From NCBI RefSeq assembly GCF_900107155.1, contig NZ_FNOX01000004.1, forward strand, positions 124,001 to 188,000: a stretch of DNA of 64,000 nt. The letters run 5' to 3'. Position numbers and translations under genes: made by a program. Position 1 is the first letter of the stretch. Every line of letters starts with the position of its first letter. Under the pieces are notes generated by a model. That model had not been told where the DNA came from and did no database searches. It saw nothing but the letters and a program-made list of their open reading frames with translations. Positions 26,738 to 37,162 of the stretch are shown here, piece after piece. Source of the DNA: Pseudomonas salomonii (GTDB lineage: Bacteria > Pseudomonadota > Gammaproteobacteria > Pseudomonadales > Pseudomonadaceae).

Positions 26738-28558
26738 GTGATCGAAAATCTACGTAACATCGCCATCATTGCTCACGTTGACCATGGTAAAACCACCCTG
26801 GTAGACAAACTCCTGCGTCAATCCGGCACCCTGGAGCGCAACGAGCTCAACGACGAGCGCGTGATGGACTCCAACGACCAGGAAAAAGAGCGCGGTATTA
26901 CCATCCTGGCTAAAAACACCGCTATCAACTGGAACGGCTACCACATCAACATCGTGGATACCCCGGGCCACGCCGACTTCGGCGGCGAAGTAGAACGCGT
27001 AATGTCGATGGTTGACTCCGTTCTGCTGCTGGTTGACGCCCAAGACGGCCCTATGCCGCAAACCCGTTTCGTGACCAAGAAGGCTTTCGAAGCCGGCCTG
27101 CGTCCGATCGTGTGCATCAACAAGGTTGACCGTCCAGGCGCGCGTCCGGACTGGGTTCTGGACCAGATCTTCGACCTGTTCGACAACCTGGGTGCTACCG
27201 AAGAACAGCTGGACTTCAAAGTGGTCTACGCCTCGGCCCTGAACGGCATTGCCGGTCTGGAACACACCGACATGGCTGAAGACATGACCCCGCTGTACCA
27301 GTCGATCGTCGACAACGTACCGGCACCAAAAGTTGACCGTGAAGGCCCGTTCCAGATGCAAATCTCGGCACTGGACTACAACAGCTTCCTGGGTGTTATC
27401 GGTGTTGGCCGTATCGCGCGTGGTAGCGTCAAGCCGAACACCCCAGTTGTCGCCATCGGCGCCGACGGCAAGAAGCGTAACGGTCGTATCCTCAAGCTGA
27501 TGGGTCACCACGGTCTGCACCGTATCGACGTTGAAGAAGCGTTCGCTGGCGACATCGTGTGCGTGAGCGGTATGGACTCGCTGTTCATCTCCGACACCCT
27601 GTGCCAGCCGGACAACGTTGAGGCGATGAAGCCTCTGACCGTTGACGAGCCAACCGTTTCCATGACCTTCCAGGTAAACGACTCGCCTTTCTGCGGTAAA
27701 GAAGGCAAGTTCGTGACTTCCCGTAACATCAAGGAACGTCTGGACAAAGAGCTGCTGTACAACGTTGCTCTGCGCGTTGAAGAAGGCGACTCGGCTGACA
27801 AGTTCAAGGTTTCCGGCCGTGGTGAGCTGCACCTCTCGGTACTGATCGAAACCATGCGTCGCGAAGGCTTCGAAATGGGCGTTGGTCGTCCTGAAGTGAT
27901 CATCCGTCAGGTTGACGGCGTGAAGCAGGAACCGTTCGAAAACGTAACCATCGACACCCCTGAAGAATCCCAGGGCAAGGTCATGGAAGAGATGGGCCTG
28001 CGTAAGGGCGACCTGACCAACATGGTGCCGGATGGCAAAGGCCGTGTACGTCTGGAATACAACATCCCTGCTCGTGGTCTGATCGGTTTCCGTAACCAGT
28101 TCCTGACCCTGACCAACGGTGCTGGCATCCTGACCTCGATCTTCGATCGCTACGACACCATGAAGTCCGGCGACATGTCCGGCCGTCAGAACGGTGTTCT
28201 GGTATCGGTAGAAACCGGCAAGGCGCTGACCTACTCCCTGGAAACCCTCCAGGCACGTGGCAAGCTGTTCGTTGAACACGGTCAAGAGATCTACAACGGT
28301 CAGATCGTTGGTTTGAACAGCCGTGACAACGACATGGGCGTTAACCCAACCAAAGGCAAGAAGCTCGACAACATGCGTGCTTCGGGTAAAGACGAAACCA
28401 TCGCTCTGGTCCCACCTGTTCGCTTCACCCTGGAACAGGCCCTGGAATTCATCCAGGACGACGAGCTGTGCGAAGTCACGCCTAAGTCGATCCGCCTGCG
28501 TAAGAAGATCCTGGACGAAGGCGAGCGTACCCGCGCTGCCAAGAAAGCCAAGAACTGA
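26738..28558 (+). CDS. typA: Translational GTPase TypA/BipA
   Basis: 606-residue ribosome-binding GTPase related to EF-G, needed for ribosome assembly and stress adaptation. G motifs are AHVDHGKTT (G1), ERGITI (G2), DTPGHADF (G3) and NKVDRPGAR (G4); two EF-G-like domains and the BipA C-terminal domain follow. Translation starts with GTG at 26738 ([15 protein letters not shown]); no ATG fits. Codon use is noticeably T-richer at third positions (GTT, GCT, CGT) than its neighbours, typical of a highly expressed gene. Confidence 0.97.
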   Translation: MIENLRNIAIIAHVDHGKTTLVDKLLRQSGTLERNELNDERVMDSNDQEKERGITILAKNTAINWNGYHINIVDTPGHADFGGEVERVMSMVDSVLLLVDAQDGPMPQTRFVTKKAFEAGLRPIVCINKVDRPGARPDWVLDQIFDLFDNLGATEEQLDFKVVYASALNGIAGLEHTDMAEDMTPLYQSIVDNVPAPKVDREGPFQMQISALDYNSFLGVIGVGRIARGSVKPNTPVVAIGADGKKRNGRILKLMGHHGLHRIDVEEAFAGDIVCVSGMDSLFISDTLCQPDNVEAMKPLTVDEPTVSMTFQVNDSPFCGKEGKFVTSRNIKERLDKELLYNVALRVEEGDSADKFKVSGRGELHLSVLIETMRREGFEMGVGRPEVIIRQVDGVKQEPFENVTIDTPEESQGKVMEEMGLRKGDLTNMVPDGKGRVRLEYNIPARGLIGFRNQFLTLTNGAGILTSIFDRYDTMKSGDMSGRQNGVLVSVETGKALTYSLETLQARGKLFVEHGQEIYNGQIVGLNSRDNDMGVNPTKGKKLDNMRASGKDETIALVPPVRFTLEQALEFIQDDELCEVTPKSIRLRKKILDEGERTRAAKKAKN

Positions 28559-28578
28559 GTTAACTCAGGCTGAATGAA

Positions 28579-28613
28579 AAACGCCCCCGGTCGAAAGGCC
28601 GGGGGCGTTTTTT
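28579..28613 (+). terminator. Rho-independent terminator of typA
   Basis: AACGCCCCCGG / CCGGGGGCGTT stem (11 bp) with loop TCGAAAGG, followed by TTTTT. It lies 20 bases after the typA stop. Confidence 0.96.
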
Positions 28614-28620
28614 TATGCCT

Positions 28621-28733
28621 GATCGTTCCCACGCTCTGCGCGGGAATGCCGCTTGGGACGCTCCGCGTCCCGCTTTTAAGGGCGGACGCAGAGCATCCAG
28701 GGCTGCATTCCCACGCGGAGCGTGGGAACGATC
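28621..28733. repeat. REP-like palindromic repeat, family B (copy 3)
   Basis: GATCGTTCCCACGC ... GCGTGGGAACGATC with inner GACGCTCCGCGTC. First copy within the tandem duplication. Confidence 0.87.
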
Positions 28734-28782
28734 ATCAGAGAACTGAGTTAACTCGGGCTGAATGAAAAACGCCCCCGGTGCC

Positions 28783-28896
28783 TGATCGTTCCCACGCTCT
28801 GCGTGGGAATGCCGCTTGGGACGCTCCGCGTCCCGCCTTTAAGAGCGGACGCAGAGCGTCCAGGGCTGCGTTACCACGCGGAGCGTGGGAACGATC
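28783..28896. repeat. REP-like palindromic repeat, family B (copy 4)
   Basis: Second copy within the duplication, nearly the same as copy 3; one arm carries TTACCACG where the others have TTCCCACG. Confidence 0.87.
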
Positions 28897-28906
28897 TTCA
28901 CGATCA

Positions 28907-29341
28907 TCAGAACTTGTCGAGGGTCCGCAAATTGGTCTCGCGCACCACTTCTTTGGGCTTGTACGCGCAATACCCCGGCCGTGGCCCGATTTTCGGGTGG
29001 TTGCGGCAGGTATCCGGGCGCTTGTCATAAATAGTGCAGAAGCGCGTCTTACGATCCAGGTACAGGCAGTCGTTGTTGCTCATGCGCTGGAGGGTAAAGA
29101 TCTCGGATTTGTTGTTGTAGCGCTCGACGATGCCTTCCTTCTGCAAACGCTTGGCGATGTTCTTCGGCGGGTCGCCGCGCTCGAACTCATCGACGATGCC
29201 AATGCGGATCAGGTCCTTGATCTTCACCTCGACCGGCAGCGTGCAGCAGCTGGACACGCAGCCGCCGCACATGTGGGCGGAATATTTCTGCCAGGTCTCT
29301 AGACGGTCGAGTTCCGCGGCGGCGATCAGTTGAGGCTTCAT
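28907..29341 (-). CDS. YkgJ-family cysteine cluster protein
   Basis: 144 residues with the zinc- or iron-binding Cys pattern of the YkgJ (UPF0153) family: CGGCVSSCCTLPVEV near residues 25-39, then CLYLDRKTRFCTIYDKRPDTCR. Biochemical role is not established in general; the cluster probably binds a metal. The ATG at 29341 follows GGAACC. Its last codons reach the edge of the duplicated typA segment. It is divergent from glgP. Confidence 0.82.
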   Translation of the reverse strand: MKPQLIAAAELDRLETWQKYSAHMCGGCVSSCCTLPVEVKIKDLIRIGIVDEFERGDPPKNIAKRLQKEGIVERYNNKSEIFTLQRMSNNDCLYLDRKTRFCTIYDKRPDTCRNHPKIGPRPGYCAYKPKEVVRETNLRTLDKF

Positions 29342-29577
29342 CAAGGTTCCAAGGTGGGGCTGTATCCGGGCGCGCGATCATACCGGGATTGGTGGTTTTT
29401 TGAACAATATTTTGCAGATTTCATCTCCAACGGTGCAGGGGTGAAAAGCAGGCACGGCCCCTGCATCAATTTCCGGCAATGGTGAATGAGTTAAAAAACT
29501 GCCGAACCAGCACGTCTACCGTCTGTCAGACCGACTAGGCTCTAGCAACTCCTTCAATCTCGCCCGAGGTCGCACCG

Positions 29578-32028
29578 ATGTCTCAGGAACCGCTTGCACG
29601 AGAAGCAGAGGTAGCCGCATTCCGCGATGCTGTCTTGACCAAACTCACTTACGCGGTGGGCAAGGACCCGGATCACGCCTTCGACCACGACTGGTTCGAA
29701 GCCATTGCCCTGGCCGCACGCGACCAGATGGTCGACCACTGGATGAACCACACGCGGCGCATCTACCGCAAAGGCCAGAAGCGGGTGTATTACCTCTCGC
29801 TGGAATTCCTGATCGGCCGTTTGCTCTACGACAGCCTGAGCAACCTGGGTGTGTTGGAGATTGCCCGCGAAGCCCTGTCCGAGCTGGGCGTGGACCTGGA
29901 GCGCATCCGCCTGCTGGAGCCCGACGCGGCGCTCGGCAACGGTGGCCTGGGCCGCCTGGCCGCGTGCTTTATGGAAAGCATGTCGACCCTGGGCATTGCC
30001 GGCCACGGCTATGGCATCCGCTATGAACACGGCCTGTTCCGCCAGGCGATCGTCGACGGCTGGCAGCAGGAGCAGACCGAACGCTGGCTGGATTTCGGCA
30101 ACCCGTGGGAGTTCGAGCGCGCCGAAGTGATCTACCCGATCGGCTTTGGCGGCAGCGTCGAAACCCTGGCGGACGCCTCCGGCAAAATGATCCAGGTATG
30201 GACGCCCAACGAAACCGTGCGCGCAGTGGCGTACGACACGCCGGTGGTCGGCTGGCGCGGTGCCAGCGTGAACACCCTGCGCCTGTGGCGTGCCCGTGCG
30301 GTAGAAGACCTGCACCTGGAGCGCTTCAACGCTGGTGACCACTTGGGCGCCGTCGCGGAAGTGGCCCGCGCCGAAAGCATCTCCCGAGTGCTTTACCCGG
30401 CCGACAGCACCGAAGCAGGGCAGGAATTGCGCCTGCGCCAGGAATACTTTTTCGTCTCCGCCTCGCTGCAAGACTTGCTGCGCCGCCACAAGAACATGCA
30501 CGGCTCGGTCCTCAGCCTGGGCGAACACGCCGCGATTCAGCTCAACGACACGCACCCGTCCATCGCCGTGGCTGAGCTGATGCGCCAACTGGTCGACCTG
30601 CATGACATCCCGTGGGAAGCCGCGTGGGATGTGACGGTTGAAACCCTTTCCTATACCAATCACACCTTGTTGCCCGAAGCGTTGGAAACCTGGCCTGTCG
30701 GTTTGATGGAACGCATGCTGCCTCGGCATATGCAGATCATCTACCTGATCAACGCCCAGCACATCGACTCGCTGCGCGCCAAGGGCATCCACGATTTCGA
30801 CGTATTGCGCGCCGTGTCCCTGATCGAAGAAGACAATGGCCGCCGCGTGCGCATGGGTAACCTGGCGTTTCTGGGCTCCCACAGCGTCAACGGCGTTTCC
30901 GGGCTGCACACCCAGTTGATGCGCAGCACGGTGTTCTCTGAAATGCACAAGCTGTACCCGGAGCGCATCAATAACAAAACCAACGGCATTACCTTCCGCC
31001 GCTGGCTGTACCAGGCCAACCCCAAGCTCACCGAGATGCTTGTGGAAGCCCTTGGCCCGGACCTTCTCGACAAGCCCGAAGAACGCCTGGTGGAACTGGA
31101 GCCGTTCGCCGAGAAGCAGGCGTTCCGCAAAGCCTTCGCCGAACAGCGCCTGCACAGCAAGAGGGCACTGGCCGAGATCATCCACGAGCGCCTGGGCATT
31201 TCGGTGAACCCGGCGGCGATGTTCGACGTGCAGGTCAAGCGGATTCACGAATACAAACGCCAGTTGCTGAACCTGCTGCACACCGTGGCCTTGTACCAGG
31301 CAATCCGCGCCGAGCCAGGCACCGATTGGGTGCCGCGCGTGAAAATTTTCGCGGGCAAGGCGGCCGCCAGCTATCACCAGGCCAAGTTGATCATCAAGTT
31401 GACCAACGACATCGCCCGTACCGTGAACAACGACCCGACCGTGCGCGGCTTGCTCAAGGTGGTGTTTCTGCCCAACTACAACGTCAGCCTGGCGGAAAGC
31501 ATTATTCCGGCGGCGGATTTGTCGGAGCAGATTTCCACCGCCGGTTTTGAGGCGTCGGGCACCAGCAACATGAAGTTCGGCCTTAACGGCGCGCTGACCA
31601 TCGGCACCATGGACGGCGCCAACGTGGAGATGCACGAGCGCGTGGGCGCCGAGCATATGTTTATCTTCGGCCTCAGCGCCCAGCAGGTCGAAGCCCGCAA
31701 GCACGCCGGTGAGTTCAACGCGGGGCCGGACATTGCCGCCTCCCATCGCCTGAACGATGTGCTGCAAGCGATCCGTGGCGGGGTGTTCTCGCCGGATGAT
31801 CCGGGCCGCTATGTGGGTTTGGTCGACGGGCTGATCGACTACGACCGCTTCCTGGTATGCGCCGACTTTGACGCCTACTGGGACGCCCAGGCGCGGGTCG
31901 AGGCGCATTGGCATGATTCCAAGGCCTGGTGGCGCTCGGCGGTGCTCAATACGGCGCGCATGGGCTGGTTCAGCTCGGACCGTACCATCCGCGAATACGC
32001 CACCGAGATCTGGAAAGCCCTCGACTAA
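29578..32028 (+). CDS. glgP: Glycogen/alpha-glucan phosphorylase
   Basis: 816-residue family GT35 enzyme releasing glucose-1-phosphate from glycogen or maltodextrin, with pyridoxal phosphate. Motifs include YYLSLEFLIGR, NGGLGRLAACF, QLNDTHPSIAV and the PLP-lysine segment GTSNMKFGLNGALTIG near residue 665. It is a single gene, with no other glycogen gene in the window; a REPIN follows it. Malto- versus glycogen specificity cannot be read here. Confidence 0.95.
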   Translation: MSQEPLAREAEVAAFRDAVLTKLTYAVGKDPDHAFDHDWFEAIALAARDQMVDHWMNHTRRIYRKGQKRVYYLSLEFLIGRLLYDSLSNLGVLEIAREALSELGVDLERIRLLEPDAALGNGGLGRLAACFMESMSTLGIAGHGYGIRYEHGLFRQAIVDGWQQEQTERWLDFGNPWEFERAEVIYPIGFGGSVETLADASGKMIQVWTPNETVRAVAYDTPVVGWRGASVNTLRLWRARAVEDLHLERFNAGDHLGAVAEVARAESISRVLYPADSTEAGQELRLRQEYFFVSASLQDLLRRHKNMHGSVLSLGEHAAIQLNDTHPSIAVAELMRQLVDLHDIPWEAAWDVTVETLSYTNHTLLPEALETWPVGLMERMLPRHMQIIYLINAQHIDSLRAKGIHDFDVLRAVSLIEEDNGRRVRMGNLAFLGSHSVNGVSGLHTQLMRSTVFSEMHKLYPERINNKTNGITFRRWLYQANPKLTEMLVEALGPDLLDKPEERLVELEPFAEKQAFRKAFAEQRLHSKRALAEIIHERLGISVNPAAMFDVQVKRIHEYKRQLLNLLHTVALYQAIRAEPGTDWVPRVKIFAGKAAASYHQAKLIIKLTNDIARTVNNDPTVRGLLKVVFLPNYNVSLAESIIPAADLSEQISTAGFEASGTSNMKFGLNGALTIGTMDGANVEMHERVGAEHMFIFGLSAQQVEARKHAGEFNAGPDIAASHRLNDVLQAIRGGVFSPDDPGRYVGLVDGLIDYDRFLVCADFDAYWDAQARVEAHWHDSKAWWRSAVLNTARMGWFSSDRTIREYATEIWKALD

Positions 32029-32044
32029 ACACCGCAAGACAAAG

Positions 32045-32134
32045 TGTGGGAGCGGGCTTGCTCGCGAACGCGGAGGGTCAGTTAACAAATATGTCGACTG
32101 GCACCCCGCTTTCGCGAGCAAGCCCGCTCCCACA
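32045..32134. repeat. REPIN, family A (copy 5)
   Basis: TGTGGGAGCGGGCTTGCTCG and CGAGCAAGCCCGCTCCCACA arms about 50 bp apart, between glgP and the DUF2339 gene. Confidence 0.92.
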
Positions 32135-32198
32135 TTAGCTTTGCGTCGATATACTAGGCCCCGGTTTGCCCGCCTCGGGCTGCTTAGGGATATCGACC

Positions 32199-35100
32199 AT
32201 GCAATGGATTTTCATGCTGATTGGCCTGGCGCTCGGTTGGGCGTTCGATGAGTCGTTTTCGGACGCCGGCATCGGTGCATTGCTGGGCTTGGGCATTGGC
32301 CAGGCGATTCGCCTGTCCAGGCTGTCGGCCCAGGCGGAGCAACAAGCGCGTCAGTTGGAAACCACGCAGAAGGCGCTGATCGCCCTGGGCGAACGCTTGC
32401 GCCAGTTGGAGGTGCCGACGCCGACCCGCAACGAAATCGTCGAACCCCTCATCCCTGAGCCCGCACTTGTTGTTGAAAGGCCCGAGCTTGTCTGGGAGTT
32501 GCCCGCCGAACTGGCGCCTGTCGCCATGACGGCCGAGGCCAGCCAGCCGTTGCCGGATGACGTCTGGGCCCAGGCGCCGGCGCCGACGCCGGCCGCCGCG
32601 CCGAAAGAACCTGCTATCCCCCGTGGCCCCAACCTGATCGAGCGCGCCATCGGCGGCGCACGCAATTGGCTGTTCGGCGGCAACACTGTGCTGCGCGTTG
32701 GCGTGGTGCTGCTGTTTCTTGGCCTGGCCTTTTTGCTGCGTTATGCCACCGAAGGCGTGGTGGTGCCGATTGAACTGCGTTATGCCGGGGTTGCCGCTGC
32801 CGCCATCGGCCTGTTGGGCCTGGGTTGGTGGCTGCGGCTGCGCAACAGCAATTACGGCCTGATGCTGCAAGGCACCGGGATCGCCGTGTTGTACCTGACG
32901 GTGTTTGCCGCGATGCGCTTGCACCCCTTGATCGACCCGAGCGCCGCATTGGGCCTGCTGGTGGCGGTCACGGTGTTCTCGGCCATCCTGGCGATCACCC
33001 AGGATGCCCTCGGCCTGGCGTGCGCCGCAGCGCTGGGTGGGTTTGCCGCGCCGATTCTGACCTCAACCGGCGCCGGCAACCATGTGGCGCTGTTCAGTTA
33101 CTTTGCCTTGCTCAACGCCGGCATTCTGGCCATCGCGTGGTTCAAGGCCTGGCGCCTGCTCAACCTGATCGGATTTGTCGGCACCTTCGGCATAGGCTTC
33201 GCCTGGGGCATGCGCTCCTACACGCCGGAACTGCTGTGGAGCACCGAGCCGTTCCTGATCCTGTTTTTCCTGATGTACCTGGCCATCGGCCTGTTGTTCG
33301 CCCGCCGCAAGCTGCAAGAGGTGGGCGATGCGCCCGAAGGCCGTGAGGCGCTGCTGCGCTGGTCGGCGGCCAAGGGTGATTATGTCGATGGCAGCATGCT
33401 GTTCGGCCCGCCGTTGGCAGGCTTTGGCTTGCAGCTCGCCGTGGTGCAGCACCTGGAGTTTGCCGCTGCATTCAGTGCACTGGGTTTAGGCCTTATCTAC
33501 ATGGGCCTGGCGCGGCTGCTGAGTGGCGGGCGCGCCTTGCTGCTGGCCGAAACTTGCCTGGCGCTGGGCGTGATCTTTGCCAGCCTGGCGATTCCGCTGG
33601 GCCTCGACGCGCGCTGGACGGCGGCGGCCTGGGCGGTGGAGGGGGCCGGTATCTTCTGGCTCGGCTTGCGTCAGCAGCGGCCGTTGGCTCGCGCGTTTGG
33701 CCTGTTGTTACAGTTGGGGTCGGCGCTGGCGTTCCTCAGTGAACTGCGCGTTGGCGAGTTGACCCTGCTCGACGGTGCCCCATTGGGCGCGCTGTTGCTG
33801 GGCGCAGCGCTGTTGTTCAGCTTCGATCAGTTGCGCAAGGCCTCGACGGAACAAGCCGCGGGCTGGGAGCGCAACGGCCTGCCCGTGCTGGCGAGCCTGG
33901 GCCTGACCTTTTTGTACCTGCTTGCGCCGTTGTTGTTGCTGACCCAAGGCACCGCCATCAGTTGGGCAATCGCCGGTCTGCTGACATTGTTTGTCGGCCT
34001 GCGCATCGGCTCGCGCACCTTCCTGTTCGCTGCCTTCGGTGTGCAATTGCTCGGCGGGGCGTTGTTCCTCCTGCGTCTTCAAGGCGGTGATGGGGCCGCG
34101 GTATTCAGTGCCGGCTGGACCGGCTTGTTGACCGCCTCGTTGATCGGCCTGGCGTTGGTCGGCGGCATGCTGTTGGCCGCGCGCGATGACCTGGTGCGCA
34201 GCGATGTGCGGCTGTTGCGCGGGTTGTCGGTGGTGCTGCTGGCCGGCTTGGTGTTGATCAACCTCGCGGTGCTGTTTGTACTGCCATGGGAAAGCGCCAG
34301 CGGCGTATGGGCGGCCAGTGGCTTGCTGATCATCTGGTTGAGCCTGTACCTGCAACAACGCGTGAGTTTCGTGTTTGGTTTGCTGCTGCAAATAGTGGGT
34401 GGTGCCTCGTTCCTGTTGGCGGTGCCGCAGTTGCTCGGGCCGTTGAGCAGCGAGGGCTTGCGCCCCTTGGCGCACAGCGGTTTCTGGACGCCGATGGTGC
34501 TGGGCCTGGCGGCAATGGTGGGCGCCTGGCGCTTGCAACGTGAGCCGCAGGCGCCGGTGTTTGCCGTGTTGAAATTGCAACGCCTGTCCGACCTGCTGCT
34601 GGTGTGGGGCGCGGCCTGGTGGGCATTGGCGTTGATCGGCGAAGTGCTGCGGTTTATCCCGCAGGCGCTGCAAGGCGCATTTTTGCTCGGTATAGCGGCG
34701 GTGAGCGTGGCGATCTGGGCGCTGTTGGCCGCACGTTTGCGCTGGGCATCTCTGGGCATGCTGTGCGCCTTGCTGATGCCGGCGGCGGGCGTGGTGTTGC
34801 TGGTGTCTGCCCATGATTACTACCACCCGGCGGCGCAGTACGGCTGGCTGGCGTGGTTGGCGGTGTTTGGGGTGCATTTCATCGCGCTGCGCCGTTTGGC
34901 GGCGGTGGTGCCGGGCACGGTAGTGAGCATCGCTCATGTGCTCGGCTGCTGGATGTTGATCGGTGTGTTGGCGCTGGAGCTGCGTTACGGCCTGTTGCTG
35001 CTGTCGAGCGAGTACAACGCCTGGCGTTGGCTGGGTTGGGCGATCCTGCCAAGCCTGTACCTGGTGCTGGCGGCGGCACCGCGCAGCTGGCCGTGGCCGG

Positions 35101-35723
35101 TGTCGGCCTACCCGCGTGAATACCGTGTGCTGGCCGCGTTGCCGCTGGCGGTATTGATGCTCGGCTGGTTCTGGTTGGCGAACATCTTCAGCGACGGCAC
35201 GGCGAAACCGCTGCCGTACGTGCCATTGCTCAACCCGTTGGACGTGGGCCTGCTGTTCGCATTGCTGGGTATTTACCTGTGGTCGCGCAGCGTGGCGCCG
35301 CAGCGCGGGCCGCGTGCAGAGCTGATCGCCCAAGGTGTCGCGGGGGCTTCGCTGTTTGCCTTCTTCACGGCCTTGGTGATGCGCACCGCCCACCATTGGG
35401 TGGGCGTGCCGTTCCAGCTGGAGGCCTTGCTGGCGTCCATGTGGGTGCAGGCCGGCCTGTCGCTGGTCTGGACCCTGATCGCCCTGGGCCTGATGATCGG
35501 CGGCCACCTGCGCCATCGTCGCGAAGTGTGGCTGATCGGCGCGGCGTTGATTGCGGTGGTGGTCGCCAAGCTGTTCTTTGTCGAGCTGAGTAACCGTGGC
35601 GGGCTGGCGCGGATCGTGTCGTTTATTGGTGTGGGCGGGCTGTTGCTGGTGGTGGGTTACTTTGCACCGCTGCCGCCCAAACGCGTCGAGCCGGTGTTGG
35701 AAACTGAAGGAGCATCCTCTTGA
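32199..35723 (+). CDS. DUF2339 multi-pass membrane protein
   Basis: 1174-residue inner-membrane protein of unknown function. The N-terminal helix (MQWIFMLIGLALGWAF) is followed by a short coiled coil (about 45-75), a Pro/Ala-rich linker (about 85-145), the motif ERAIGGARNWLFGGNTVLRV and then more than 20 membrane helices to residue 1155. The ATG at 32199 follows TAGGGA. Its stop overlaps the start of the DUF3999 gene. The pair is common in Pseudomonas; size and topology suggest an envelope role, but no catalytic motif is visible. Confidence 0.85.
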   Translation: MQWIFMLIGLALGWAFDESFSDAGIGALLGLGIGQAIRLSRLSAQAEQQARQLETTQKALIALGERLRQLEVPTPTRNEIVEPLIPEPALVVERPELVWELPAELAPVAMTAEASQPLPDDVWAQAPAPTPAAAPKEPAIPRGPNLIERAIGGARNWLFGGNTVLRVGVVLLFLGLAFLLRYATEGVVVPIELRYAGVAAAAIGLLGLGWWLRLRNSNYGLMLQGTGIAVLYLTVFAAMRLHPLIDPSAALGLLVAVTVFSAILAITQDALGLACAAALGGFAAPILTSTGAGNHVALFSYFALLNAGILAIAWFKAWRLLNLIGFVGTFGIGFAWGMRSYTPELLWSTEPFLILFFLMYLAIGLLFARRKLQEVGDAPEGREALLRWSAAKGDYVDGSMLFGPPLAGFGLQLAVVQHLEFAAAFSALGLGLIYMGLARLLSGGRALLLAETCLALGVIFASLAIPLGLDARWTAAAWAVEGAGIFWLGLRQQRPLARAFGLLLQLGSALAFLSELRVGELTLLDGAPLGALLLGAALLFSFDQLRKASTEQAAGWERNGLPVLASLGLTFLYLLAPLLLLTQGTAISWAIAGLLTLFVGLRIGSRTFLFAAFGVQLLGGALFLLRLQGGDGAAVFSAGWTGLLTASLIGLALVGGMLLAARDDLVRSDVRLLRGLSVVLLAGLVLINLAVLFVLPWESASGVWAASGLLIIWLSLYLQQRVSFVFGLLLQIVGGASFLLAVPQLLGPLSSEGLRPLAHSGFWTPMVLGLAAMVGAWRLQREPQAPVFAVLKLQRLSDLLLVWGAAWWALALIGEVLRFIPQALQGAFLLGIAAVSVAIWALLAARLRWASLGMLCALLMPAAGVVLLVSAHDYYHPAAQYGWLAWLAVFGVHFIALRRLAAVVPGTVVSIAHVLGCWMLIGVLALELRYGLLLLSSEYNAWRWLGWAILPSLYLVLAAAPRSWPWPVSAYPREYRVLAALPLAVLMLGWFWLANIFSDGTAKPLPYVPLLNPLDVGLLFALLGIYLWSRSVAPQRGPRAELIAQGVAGASLFAFFTALVMRTAHHWVGVPFQLEALLASMWVQAGLSLVWTLIALGLMIGGHLRHRREVWLIGAALIAVVVAKLFFVELSNRGGLARIVSFIGVGGLLLVVGYFAPLPPKRVEPVLETEGASS

Positions 35724-37066
35724 TCGGTAAGTTGAGCGTGATTGCGTTGGGCATGTGTTCGACGTTGTCGGTGTGGGCGCAAGAGACGCCCGCCGACTTC
35801 ACCACACAGGTGCCGTTGGCGGTCAGTGGCAACGGGCCGTGGTATCGCCTGGCGTTGCCGCTGTCGGTGCAATTGAGCGCGCGCCAGGCGGATCTTGGTG
35901 ATGTGCGCGTGTTCAATGCCGCCGGCGAGCCCCAGGCTTACGCGCTGTCGCGCCAGTCCGCGCAACGCACCGAAAGCCGCGACGTGACGGATGTGAAGTG
36001 GTTCCCGCTGTACGCCGCCGACACCCGTGAAAGCGTGTCGGATGTGGTGATGAAGTCCACTGCCGAAGGCACCTTGCTGCAAGTGCTGCCGCCTAAAACC
36101 GGCGCGCAAGTGTTGCGTGGCTGGGTGCTGGACGCCAGTTCGATCAAGGCGCCGTTGCAGCAGTTGAGCCTGGACTGGAGCCGCGAGCAGGACGGTTTCC
36201 AGCGTTTCAGCATTGAAGCCAGTGATGACTTGCAGCACTGGCAGGCGTGGGGCGATGGGCAAGTGGCGCGCTTGTCGTTTGCCGACGAGCGTGTCGAGCA
36301 GCATGACGTGAGCTTGCCGGGGCAAACGGCGCGTTATCTACGCCTGGTGTGGCAAGGGCAGGCGGCACCGCAGTTGACGTCGGCCAAACTGGTCAGCGCG
36401 ACCAGCAGCAGCTTGCCGCTGCCGTTGGTGTGGTCGCAGCCGCTGTCGGGTACGCGGCTCAAGGCCGGTGAATACAGCTGGCAGCTGCCGACGGGGCTGC
36501 ATGTGGAGCGCTTGCGCGTCGAGCTCAAGCAGCCCAACACGCTGGCGCCCGTGACGTTGGCGGGGCGGCGGGAAGCCAATCAGGCCTGGCAGCCGTTGAG
36601 CAATGGCTTGTTGTATCGCCTGACCCAGAATGGCCAGGACGTGGTGCAGGATGAATTGCAATTGCCTGGCGTGGCCGTGGGTGAGCTCAAGTTGCAGGTG
36701 GACGAGCGCGGCGGCGGCCTGGGCGTGGAAGCGCCGGCATTGCGTTTTGCTGTGCGCGCCACGCAGTTGGTGTTCCTGGCGCGCGGTGAGCCGCCGTTTA
36801 CCCTGGCGTTGGGCAACCCGTCGGTAAAGGCCGCTAACTTGCCGCTGTCGACGCTGATTCCCGACTACAGCGCCGAGCGTATCAAGACCTTGGGGCAGGC
36901 CACGGTCACAGGCGACGTGACGGTCAAATCGCCTGCGATTGCCGTTTCGCCCGAAGCGGGCACCGACTGGAAGAAACTCGGCCTGTGGGCCGTGCTCCTG
37001 CTGGGTGTGGCGGCGCTAGGGGCGATGGCCTACAGTTTGTTGCGTGCACCGGCGGCCAAGCCGTGA
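35720..37066 (+). CDS. DUF3999 family envelope protein
   Basis: 448 residues: signal peptide (1-20, ending SVWA), a large beta-rich periplasmic region (F5/8-like strands, SIEASDDLQHWQAWGDG) and one C-terminal membrane helix (about 418-440), so a type-I topology. It begins with TTG whose last two bases belong to the DUF2339 stop codon (TTGA), with GGAG eight bases upstream. That coupling implies the two proteins act together. Function unknown. Confidence 0.8.
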   Translation: MIGKLSVIALGMCSTLSVWAQETPADFTTQVPLAVSGNGPWYRLALPLSVQLSARQADLGDVRVFNAAGEPQAYALSRQSAQRTESRDVTDVKWFPLYAADTRESVSDVVMKSTAEGTLLQVLPPKTGAQVLRGWVLDASSIKAPLQQLSLDWSREQDGFQRFSIEASDDLQHWQAWGDGQVARLSFADERVEQHDVSLPGQTARYLRLVWQGQAAPQLTSAKLVSATSSSLPLPLVWSQPLSGTRLKAGEYSWQLPTGLHVERLRVELKQPNTLAPVTLAGRREANQAWQPLSNGLLYRLTQNGQDVVQDELQLPGVAVGELKLQVDERGGGLGVEAPALRFAVRATQLVFLARGEPPFTLALGNPSVKAANLPLSTLIPDYSAERIKTLGQATVTGDVTVKSPAIAVSPEAGTDWKKLGLWAVLLLGVAALGAMAYSLLRAPAAKP

Positions 37067-37162
37067 ACTCTATTGGGGTTAAATCCTCTGATTAGAGGAA
37101 ATAACCCTCGACTCGCGTTAAACTGCGCGGGTTTTTAAGCCCCCCATTTTCCGGAGCCTTCC

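Larger units (their letters stand above)
28553..28911 (+). repeat. Tandem duplication of typA tail, terminator and repeat
   Basis: The run starting AACTGAGTTAACTC at 28553 (the last codons of typA) recurs at 28741. The two share the spacer, the first half of the terminator and a family-B palindrome. The second copy has lost the second half of the terminator (GGT then jumps to GCCTGATCG). Outside that deletion they differ at only a few positions, so the duplication looks fairly recent. Confidence 0.85.

Noticed and set aside
33708..35516. 602-codon minus-strand frame inside the DUF2339 gene
   Set aside because: Its Q/R/H-rich composition is that of an antisense shadow, and it has no ribosome site or domain.
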